DNA from: Urophycis tenuis
Taxonomy: Eukaryota; Chordata; Actinopteri; Gadiformes; Phycidae
DNA length: 64,000 bases
NCBI GenBank assembly: GCA_036785325.1
Contig: JAXIVH010000073.1
Location: 35,001-99,000, forward strand
Direction of reading: 5' to 3'
Shown here: positions 11,820 through 23,120 of the stretch, in pieces
Layout of the letters: each line of letters starts with the position of its first letter
How positions within the stretch are numbered: position 1 is the first letter of the stretch
Position numbers and translations under genes: made by a program
The notes under the pieces: generated by a model
Told to the model about the DNA's origin: nothing
Databases searched by the model: none
The model's input: the letters and a program-made list of their open reading frames with translations, nothing else

Positions 11820-13712
11820 ACAGACCCCCCCCCCCCCCCATCACAGAGCCAGGATTGGAAATTTCTAGCCACCACGGGTATGGGCTTTATAAAAAATAAA
11901 AAAAAAATCATAACAGACCCCGCCCCCCATCACTGAGCCAGGATTGGAAATTTCTAGCCACCCCGGGGGTGGGCTTTATAAAAAAATAAAAATAATAAAA
12001 AATCAAAACAGACCCCCCCCCCATAACTGAGGCAGGATTGGAAATTTCTAGCCACCCCGGGTGTGTGCTTTATAAAAAAAAAATAAAAATCAAAAATCAT
12101 AACAGACCCCGACCCCATCACTGAGCCAGGACCGGAAATTTCTAGCCACCCCGGGGGTGGGCTTTATAAAAAAAAATAAAATAAAATAAAATCACAACAG
12201 ACCCCCCCCCCATCACTGAGCCAGGATTGGAACTTTCTAGCCACCCCGGGTGTGGGCTTTATAAAAAAAAAATAAAAATAAAAAATCATAACAGACCCCG
12301 ACCCAATCACTGAGCCAGGACCGGAAATTTCTAGCCACCCCGGGGGTGGGCTTAATAAAAAAAAAAAAAAAAAAATCATAACAGACCCCCCCCCATCACT
12401 GAGCCAGGATTGGAAATTTCTAGCCACCCCGGGTGTGGGCTTTATACAAAAAATAATAAAATTAAAAAAAATAAAACATAAAAAAATAAAAATTCATAAC
12501 AGACCCCCACCCATCACTGAGCCAGGATTGGAAATTTCTAGCCACCCCGGGTGTGGGCTTTATAAAAAAAAAATGAAAAAAAAAAATCATAACAGACCCC
12601 CCCCATTACTGAGCCAGGATTGGAAATGTCTAGCCACCCCGGGTGTGGGCTTGATAAAAAAAATAAAATAAAAAAAATCATAACAGACCACCCCCCCCCA
12701 TCACAGAGCCAGGATTGGAAATTTCTAGCCACCCCGGGGGTGGGCTTTATAAAAAAAAATATATATAAAAAAAATAACAACAGACCCCCCCCCCCATCAC
12801 TGAGGCAGGATTGGAAATTTCTAGCCAACCCGGGTGTGGGCTTTATAAAAAAATATAAAAAAATAAAAAATCATAACAGACCCCACCCCCATCACAGAGT
12901 CAGGATTGGAAATTTCTAGCCACCCCGGGGGTGGGCTTTATAAAAAAATAATTAAAAAAACAAATTCATAACCCCCCCCCCCCCCATTACTGAGCCAGGA
13001 TTGGAAATGTCTAGCCACCCCGGGTGTGGGCTTGATAAAAAAAAAAAAATAATAAAAAATCATAACAGACCCCCCCCCCCCCCCCCCCATCACAGAGCCA
13101 GGATTGGAAATTTCTAGCCACCCCGGGGGTGGGCTTTATAAAAAAAAAATAATAATAAAATCACAACAGACCCCCCCCCCCCATCACTGAGCCAGGATTG
13201 GAAATTTCTAGCCACCCCGGGTGTGGGCTTTATAAAAAAATAATAAATAAAAATCATAACAGACCCCACCCCCATCACTGAGCCAGGATTGGACATTTCT
13301 AGCCACCCGGGTGTGGGCTTTATAAAAAAAAAAAAAAATAATAATAATAACAGACCCCCCCCCCCCCCCCCCCATCACAGAGCCAGGATTGGAAATTTCT
13401 AGCCACCACGGGTATGGGCTTTATAAAAAATAAAAAATAAATCATAACAGACCCCGCCCCCCATCACTGAGCCAGGATTGGAAATTTCTAGCCACCCCGG
13501 GGGTGGGCTTTATAAAAAAATAAAAATAATAAAAAATCAAAACAGACCCCCCCCCCATAACTGAGGCAGGATTGGAAATTTCTAGCCACCCCGGGTGTGG
13601 GCTTTATAAAAAATAAAAATAAATTATATAAAAAAAAATATAAAAAAATCATAACAGACCCCCCCCCCATCACTGAGCCAGGATTGGAAATTTCTAGCCA
13701 ACCCGGGTGTGG

Positions 13713-14873
13713 GCTTTATAAAAAAAAAAATGAAAAAAAAAAAAATTCATAGCAGACCCCCACCCTACACAGAGCCAGGATTGGAAATTTCTAGCCACCC
13801 CGGGTGTGGGCTTTATACAAAAAATAATAAAATAAAAAAAAATAAAAAATAAAAAAATAAAAATTCATAACAGACCCCCCCCCATCACTGAGCCAGGATT
13901 GGAAATTTCTAGCCACCCCGGGTGTGGGCTTTATAAAAAAAAAATCAAAATCAAAAATCATAACAGACCCCGACCCCATCACTGAGCCAGGACCGGAAAT
14001 TTCTAGCCACCCCGGGGGTGGGCTTTATAAAAAAAAAAAAAATAAAATAAAATCACAACAGACCCCCCCCCATCACTGAGCCAGGATTGGAACTTTCTAG
14101 CCACCCCGGGTGTGGGCTTTATAAAAAAAAAATAAAAATCAAAAATCATAACAGACCCCGACCCCATCACTGAGCCAGGACCGGAAATTTCTAGCCACCC
14201 CGGGGGTGGGCTTAATAAAAAAAAAAATAAAAAAAATCATAACAGACCCCCCCCCCACCCCCATCACTGAGCCAGGATTGGAAATTTCTAGCCACCCCGG
14301 GTGTGGGCTTTATAAAAAAAATAATAAAAAAAATCATAACAGAACCCACCCCCATCACTGAGCCAGGATTGGAAATTTCTAGCCAACCGGGTGTGGGCTT
14401 TAGAAAAAAAAAAAAAAAAAAAATCGTAACAGACCCCCCCCCCCCCTTCACTGAGCCAGGATTGGAAATTTCTAGCCACCCCGGGTGTGGGCTTTATAAA
14501 AAAAAAAAAAAAAATTAAAAATCATAACAGACCCCACCCCCATCAAAGAGCCAGGATTGGAAATTTCTAGCCACCCCAGGGGTGGGCTTTATAAAAAAAA
14601 AAAAATAATAATAAAATCACAACAGACCCCCCCCCCCCCCCCCCCCATCACTGAGCCAGGATTGGAACTTTCTAGCCACCCCGGGTGTGGGCTTTATAAA
14701 AAAAAAATAAAAAAAAAATCATAACAGACCCCCCCCCACCCCCATCTCTGAGCCAGGATTGGAAATTTCTAGCCACCCCGGGTGTGGGCTTTATACAAAA
14801 TAATAAAAAAAACAAATTCATAACAGACCCCCCCCATTACTGAGCTAGGATTGGAAATGACTAGCCACCCCGG
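13713..14873 (+). repeat. Higher-order block of satellite A, copy 2 (partner 4,136-5,232)
   Basis: Carries the same ordered rare variants as 4,136-5,232, including GGCTTAATAA, TTTAGAAAA and ATCGTAACAG with CTTCACTGAG. Differences are concentrated in homopolymer lengths and a few substitutions, for example CACCCTACACAGAG near 13,761 in place of a CATCACAGAG unit. Confidence 0.75.
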
Positions 14874-16899
14874 GGGTGGGCTTTATAAAAAAAAAAAAAA
14901 AAAAAAAAAATCACAACAGACCCCCCCCCCCCCCCATCACTGAGCCAGGATTGGAACTTTCTAGCCACCCCGTGTGTGGGCTTTATAAAAAAATATAAAA
15001 AAATAAAAAATCATAACAGACCCCACCCCCATCACAGAGTCAGGATTGGAAATTTCTAGCCACCCCGGGTGTGGGCTTTATAAAAAAAAAAAAAAAAAAA
15101 AAAAATTCATAACAGACCCCCCCCATTACGAGCCAGGATTGGAAATGACTAGCCACCCCGGGTGTGGGCTTGAGAAAAAAAAAAAAAAAAAAAAAAATTC
15201 ATAACAGACCCCCCCCCCCCCCCCCCATCACAGAGCCAGGATTGGAAATTTCTAGCCACCACGGGTATGGGCTTTATAAAAAATAAAAAAAAAATCATAA
15301 CAGACCCCGCCCCCCATCACTGAGCCAGGATTGGAAATTTCTAGCCACCCCGGGGGTGGGCTTTATAAAAAAATAAAAATAATAAAAAATAAAAACAGAC
15401 CCCCCCCCCCATAACTGAGGCAGGATTGGAAATTTCTAGCCACCCCGGGTGTGGGCTTTATAAAAAATAAAAAAAAATTATATAAAAAAAAAAATAAAAA
15501 AATCATAACAGACCCCCCCCCCATCACTGAGCCAGGATTGGAAATTTCTAGCCACCACGGGTGTGGGCTTTATAAAAAAAAAAATGAAAAAAAAAAAAAA
15601 TCATAGCAGACCCCCCCCATTACTGAGCCAGGATTGGAAATGTCTAGCCACCCCGGGTGTGGGCTTGATAAAAAAAAAAAAAAAAAAAAAAATCATAACA
15701 GACCCCCCCCCCATCACAGAGCCAGGATTGGAAATTTCTAGCCACCCCGGGTGTGGGCTTTATACAAAAAATAATAAAATAAAAATAAAAAATAAATAAA
15801 AAAATAAAAATTCATAACAGACCCCCACCCATCACTGAGCCAGGATTGGAAATTTCTAGCCACCTCTTGTGTGGGCTTTATAAAAAAAAAAAAAAAAAAA
15901 AATCATAACAGACCCCCCCCCCCCCCCCCCCCCCCCATCACTGAGCCAGGATTGGAAATTTCTAGCCACCCCGGGTGTGGGCTTTATAAAAAAAAAATAA
16001 AAATCAAAAATCATAACAGACCCCGACCCCATCACTGAGCCAGGACCGGAAATTTCTAGCCACCCCGGGGGTGGGCTTTATAAAAAAAAATAAAATAAAA
16101 TAAAATCACAACAGACCCCCCCCCCCATCACTGAGCCAGGATTGGAACTTTCTAGCCACCCCGGGTGTGGGCTTTATAAAAAAAAAAAAAATAAAAAATC
16201 ATAACAGACCCCGACCCCATCACTGAGCCAGGACCGGAAATTTCTAGCCACCCCGGGGGTGGGCTTAATAAAAAAAAAAAAAAAAAAAATCATAACAGAC
16301 CCCCCCCCATCACTGAGCCAGGATTGGAAATTTCTAGCCACCACGGTGTGGGCTTTATAAAAAAAAAAATGAAAAAAAAAAAAATTCATAGCAGACCCCC
16401 CCCATTACTGAGCCAGGATTGGAAATGTCTAGCCACCCCGGGTGTGGGCTTGATAAAAAAAAAAAATAATAAAAAAAATCATAACAGACCCCCCCCCATC
16501 ACAGAGCCAGGATTGGAAATTTCTAGCCACCCCGGGTGTGGGCTTTATACAAAAAATAATAAAATAAAAAAAAATAAAACATAAAAAAATAAAAATTCAT
16601 AACAGACCCCCACCCATCACTGAGCCAGGATTGGAAATTTCTAGCCACCTCTTGTGTGGGCTTTATAAAAAAAAAAATAAAAAAAATCATAACAGACCCC
16701 CCCCCCCCCTCCCCCCCCATCAATGAGCCAGGATTGGAAATTTCTAGCCACCCCGGGTGTGGGCTTTATAAAAAAAAAAATAAAAATCAAAAATCATAAC
16801 AGACCCCGACCCCATCACTGAGCCAGGATTGGAACTTTCTAGCCACCCCGGGTGTGGGCTTTATAAAAAAAAAATAAAAAAATAAAAAATCATAAGAGA

Positions 16900-17605
16900 C
16901 CCCACCACCATCACAGAGCCAGGATTGGAAATTTCTAGCCACCTCTTGTGTGGGCTTTATAAAAAAAATAATAAAAAAAATCATAACAGAACCCACCCCC
17001 ATCACTGAGCCAGGATTGGAAATTTCTAGCCACCCGGGTGTGGGCTTTATAAAAAAAAAAAAAAAAAAATCGTAACAGACCCCCCCCCCCCCCCTTCACT
17101 GAGCCAGGATTGGAAATTTCTAGCCACCCCGGGTGTGGGCTTTATAAAAAAAAATTAAAAAAATTAAAAATCATAACAGACCCCACCCCCATCACAGAGC
17201 CAGGATTGGAAATTTCTAGCCACCCCAGGGGTGGGCTTTATAAAAAAAAAATAATAATAATAAAATCACAACAGACCCCCCCCCCCCCCCCCCCCCCCCA
17301 TCACTGAGCCAGGATTGGAAATTTCTAGCCACCCCGGGTGTGGGCTTTATAAAAAAAAAATAAAAAAATTAAAAATCATAACAGACCCCACCACCATCAC
17401 AGAGCCAGGATTGGAAATTTCTAGCCACCTCTTGTGTGGGCTTTATAAAAAAAATAATAAAAAAAATCATAACAGAACCCACCCCCATCACTGAGCCAGG
17501 ATTGGAAATTTCTAGCCACCCGGGTGTGGGCTTTATAAAAAAAAAAAAAAAAAAAATCGTAACAGACCCCCCCCCCCCCCCTTCACTGAGCCAGGATTGG
17601 AAATT
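16900..17605 (+). repeat. Tandem duplication of about 487 bp in satellite A
   Basis: A five-unit block marked by CCACCTCTTGTGTGGGC, AACAGAACCCACCC and ATCGTAACAG followed by CTTCACTGAG occurs twice. CCTCTTGTG falls at about 16,942 and 17,428, and ATCGTAACAG at 17,069 and 17,556. The same ATCGTAACAG/CTTCACTGAG pair is also at 4,864 and 14,423, so this is a further local amplification of an older block. Confidence 0.75.
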
Positions 17606-20600
17606 TCTAGCCACCCCGGGGGTGGGCTTTATAAAAAAAAATATATATAAAAAAAATAACAACAGACCCCCCCCCCATCACTGAGGCAGGATTGGACATT
17701 TCTAGCCAACCCGGGTGTGGGCTTTATAAACAAGTATAAAAAAAATAAAAAATCATAACAGACCCCACCCCCATCACAGAGTCAGGATTGGAAATTTCTA
17801 GCCACCCCGGGTGTGGGCTTGATAAAAAAAATAAAATAATAAAAAATCATAACAGACCCCCCCCCCCCCCCCCCATCACAGAGCCAGGATTGGAAATTTC
17901 TAGCCACCCCGGGGGTGGGCTTTATAAAAAAAAAATAATAATAAAATCACAACAGACCCCCCCCCCCCCATCACTGAGCCAGGATTGGAAATTTCTAGCC
18001 ACCCCGGGTGTGGGCTTTATAAAAAAATAAAAAATAAAAATCATAACAGACCCCACCCCCATCACTGAGCCAGGATTGGACATTTCTAGCCACCCCAGGG
18101 GTGGGCTTTATAAAAAAAAAAATAAAAAAATAAAATCACAACAGACCCCCCCCCCCCCATCACTGAGCCAGGATTGGAACTTTCTAGCCTACCCGGGGGT
18201 GGGCTTTATAAAAAAATTAAAAAAATAAAAAATCACAACAGACCCCCCCCCACCCCCATCTCTGAGCCAGGATTGGAAATTTCTAGCCACCCCGGGTGTG
18301 GGCTTTATAAAAAAATAATAAAAAAAACAAATTCATAACAGACCCCCCCCATTACTGAGCTACAATTGGAAATGACTAGCCACCCCGGGTGTGGGCTTTA
18401 TAAAAAATATAATAAAATTATGTTAAAAAAAATTAAAAAAATCATAACAGACCCCCCCCCCCATCACTGAGCCAGGATTGGAAATTTCTAGCCACCCCGG
18501 GTGTGGGCTTTTTAAAAAATAAAAAAAATTAAAATCATAACAGACCCCACCCCCATCACTGAGCCAGGATTGGAAATTTCTAGCCACCCCGGGTGTGGGC
18601 TTTATAAAAAAAATAATAAAATTATGTTAAAAAAAATTAAAAAAATCATAACAGACCCCCCCCCCCCATCACTGAGCCAGGATTGGAAATTTCTAGCCAC
18701 CCCGGGTGTGGGCTTTTTAAAAAATAAAAAAAATTAAAATCATAACAGACCCCACCCCCATCACTGAGCCAGGATTGGAAATTTCTAGCCACCCCGGGTG
18801 TGGGCTTTATAAAAAAAAAATGAAAAAAAAAAATCATAACAGACCCCCCCCATTACTGAGCCAGGATTGGAAATGTCTAGCGACCCCGGGTGTGGGCTTG
18901 ATAAAAAAAAAAAATAAAAAAAAAAATCATAACAGACCCCCCCCCCCCATCACAGAGCCAGCATTGGAAATTTCTAGCCACCCCGGGGGTGGGCTTTATA
19001 AAAAAAAATATATATAAAAAAAATAACAACAGACCCCCGCCCCCATCACTGAGGCAGGATTGGAAATTTCTAGCCAACCCGGGTGTGGGCTTTATAAACA
19101 AATATAAAAAAATAAAAAATCATAACAGACCCCACCCCCATCACAGAGTCAGGATTGGAAATTTCTAGCCACCCCGGGTGTGGGCTTTATAAAAAAAAAA
19201 ATAAAAAAAAAATCATAACAGACCCCCCCCATTACTGAGCCAGGATTGGAAATGTCTAGCGACCCCGGGTGTGGGCTTGATTAAAAAAAAAAAAAAAAAA
19301 AAATCATAACAGACACAACCCCCATCACTGAGCCAGGATCGGAAATTTCTAGCCACCCCGGGTATGGGCTTTATAAAAAAAAAAAAAAAAAATTCATAAC
19401 AGACCCCCCCCCACCCCCATCACTGAGCCAAGGATTGGAAATTTCTAGCCACCCCGGGGGTGGGCTTTATAAAAAAATAATTAAAAAAACAAATTCATAA
19501 CCCCCCCCCCCCCCATTACTGAGCCAGGATTGGAAATGTCCAGCCACCCCGGGTGTGGGCTTGATAAAAAAAATAAAATAATAAAAAATCATAACAGACC
19601 CCCCCCCCCCCCCCCATCACAGAGCCAGGATTGGAAATTTCTAGCCAACCCGGGGGCGGGCTTTATAAAAAAATAATAATAAAAAAATCACAACAGACCC
19701 CCCCCCCCATCACTGAGCCAGGATTGGAAATTTCTAGCCAGCCCGGGTGTGGGCTTTATAAAAAAAAAAAAAAAAAAATCATAACAGACCCCACCCCCAT
19801 CACTGAGCCAGGATTGGACATTTCTAGCCACCGGGTGTGGGCTTTATAAAAAAAAAAAAAAAAAAAATTTCATAACAGACCCCCCCCCCATCACTGAGCC
19901 AGGATTGGAAATTTCTAGCCACCCCGGGTGTGGGCTTTATAAAAAAAAAAAAATAAAAAAAAATCATAACAGACACAACCCCCATCACTGAGCCAGGATC
20001 GGAAATTTCTAGCCACCCCGGGTGTGGGCTTTATAAAAAAAAAAAAAAAAAAAATCATAACAGACCCCACCCCCATGACTGAGCCAGAATTGGAAATTTC
20101 TAGCCACCCGGGTGTGGGCTTTATAAACAAATATAAAAAAATAAAAAATCATAACAGACCCCACCCCAATCACAGAGTCAGGATTGGAAATTTCTAGCCA
20201 CCCCGGGTATGGGCTTTATAAAAAAAAAAAAAAAAAAAATCATAACAGACCCCCCCCCACCCCCATCACTGAGCCAGGATTGGAAATTTCTAGCCACCCC
20301 GGGTGTGGGCTTTATAAAAAAAAAAATTAAAAAAAATCATAACAGACCCCCCCCCACCCCCATCACTGAGCCAGGATTGGAAATTTCTAGCCACCCCGGG
20401 GGTGGGCTTTATAAAAAAATAATAAAAAAAACAAATTCATAAACCCCCCCCCCCATTACTGAGCCAGGATTGGAAATGTCTAGCCACCCCGGGTGTGGGC
20501 TTGATAAAAAAAATAAAATAATAAAAAATCATAACAGACCCCCCCCCCCCCCCCCCATCACAGAGCCAGGATTGGAAATTTCTAGCCACCCCGGGGGTGG

Positions 20601-21909
20601 GCTTTATAAAAAAAAAATAATAATAAAATCACAACAGACCCCCCCCCCCCCCCATCACTGAGCCAGGTTTGGAAATTTCTAGCCACCCCGGGTGTGGGCT
20701 TTATAAAAAAAAAAAAAAAAAAATCATAACAGACCCCACCCCCATCACTGAGCCAGGATTGGACATTTCTAGCCACCCGGGTGTGGGCTTTATAAAAAAA
20801 AAAAAAAAAAATTTCATAACAGACCCCCCCCCCATCACTGAGCCAGGATTGGAAATTTCTAGCCACCCCGGGTGTGGGCTTTATAAAAAAAAAAAAATAA
20901 AAAAAAATCATAACAGACACAACCCCCATCACTGAGCCAGGATCGGAAATTTCTAGCCACCCCGGGTGTGGGCTTTATAAAAAAAAAAATAAAAAAAATC
21001 ATAACAGACCCCACCCCCATGACTGAGCCAGAATTGGAAATTTCTAGCCACCCGGGTGTGGGCTTTATAAACAAATATAAAAAAATAAAAAATCATAACA
21101 GACCCCACCCCAATCACAGAGTCAGGATTGGAAATTTCTAGCCACCCCGGGTATGGGCTTTATGAAAAAAAAAAAAAAAAAAATCATAACAGACCCCCCC
21201 CCACCCCCATCACTGAGCCAGGATTGGAAATTTCTAGCCACCCCGGGGGTGGGCTTTATAAAAAAATAATTAAAAAAACAAATTCATAACCCCCCCCCCA
21301 TTACTGAGCCAGGATTGGAAATGTCTAGCCACCCCGGGTGTGGGCTTGATAAAAAAAATAAAATAATAAAAAATCATAACAGACCCCCCCCCCCCCCATC
21401 ACAGAGCCAGGATTGGAAATTTCTAGCCAACCCGGGGGTGGGCTTTATAAAAAAATAATAATAAAAAAATCACAACAGACCCCCCCCCCCATCACTGAGC
21501 CAGGATTGGAAATTTCTAGCCACCCCGGGTGTGGGCTTTATAAAAAAATAAAAAATAAAAATCATAACAGACCCCACCCCCATCACTGAGCCAGGATTGG
21601 AAATTTCTAGCCACCCCGGGTGTGGGCTTTATAAAAAAAAAAAAAAAAAAAAATCATAACAGACACAACCCCCATCACTGAGCCACGATCGGAAATTTCT
21701 AGCCACCCCGGGTGTGGGCTTTATAAAAAAAAAAAAAAAAAAAAATCATAACAGACCCCACCCCCATGACTGAGCCAGAATTGGAAATTTCTAGCCACCC
21801 GGGTGTGGGCTTTATAAAAAAAAAAAAAAAAAAATCATAACAGACCCCCCTCCATCACTGAGCCAGGATTTGAAATTTCTAGCCACCCCGGGTGTGGGCT
21901 TTATAAAAA

Positions 21910-23120
21910 AAAAAAAAAAAAAAAAAATCATAACAGACCCCACCCCCATGACTGAGCCAGAATTGGAAATTTCTAGCCACCCGGGTGTGGGCTTTATAAA
22001 AAAAAAAAAAAAAAAATCATAACAGACCCCCCTCCATCACTGAGCCAGGATTTGAAATTTCTAGCCACCCCGGGTGTGGGCTTTATAAAAAAAAAAAATA
22101 AAAAAAAAATCATAACAGACCCAACCCCCATCACTGAGCCAGGATCGGAAATTTCTAGCCACCCCGGGTGTGGGCTTTATAAACAAATATAAAAAATTAA
22201 AAAATCATAACAGACCCCACCCCCATCACAGAGTCAGGATTGGAAATTTCTAGCGACCCCGGGTGTGGGCTTTATAAAAAAAAATAATAAAATTATTTAA
22301 AAAAAAAATTAAAAAAATCATAACAGACCCCCACCCATCACTGAGCCAGGATTGGAAATTTCTAGCCACCTCGGGTGTGGGCTTTATAAAAAAAAAAAAA
22401 AAAAAAAAAATCATAGCAGACCCAACCCCCATCACTGAGCCAGGATCGGAAATTTCTAGCCACCCCGGGGGTGGGCTTTATAAAAAATAAATAAATAAAA
22501 ATAAATCACGACAGACCCCCCCATCACTGAGCCAGGATTGGAACTTTCTAGCCACCCCGGGTGTGGGCTTTATAAAAAAATAATAAAAAAAACAAAATTC
22601 ATAACAGACCCCCCCCCCATTACTGAGCCAGGATTGGAAATGACTAGCCACCCTGGGTGTGGGCTTGAGAAAAAAAAAAAAAAAAAAAAAAAAATCATAA
22701 CAGACCCCCCCCCCCAATCACAGAGCCAGGATTGGAAATTTCTAGCCACCACGGGTGTGGGCTTTATAAAAATTAAAAAAATTAATCATAACAGACCCCC
22801 CCCCCCCCATCACTGAGCCAGGATTGGAAATTTCTAGCCACCCCGGGGGTGGGCTTTATAAAAAAAAATAAAAAATAAAAAATCACAACAGACCCCCCCC
22901 CCCCATCACTGAGCCAGGATTGGAAATTTCTAGCCACCCCGGGTGTGGGCTTTATAAAAAAAAAAATGAAAAAAAAAAAAAATCATAACAGACCCCCCCC
23001 CCCCATCACTGAGCCAGGATTGGAAATTTCTAGCCACCCCGGGTGTGGGCTTTATACAAAAAATAATAAAATAAAAAATAAAAAAAAATAAAAAAATAAA
23101 AATTCATAACAGACCCCCAC
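21910..23120 (+). repeat. Higher-order block of satellite A, copy 2 (partner 8,700-10,000)
   Basis: Same marker order as the partner block at an offset of 13,210 bp. A nested 2-unit duplication lies at its left edge: the CATGACTGAGCCAG/AATTGG and CCCCCCTCCATCACTG pair is present at both 21,768-21,860 and 21,948-22,040, about 180 bp apart. Confidence 0.7.
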
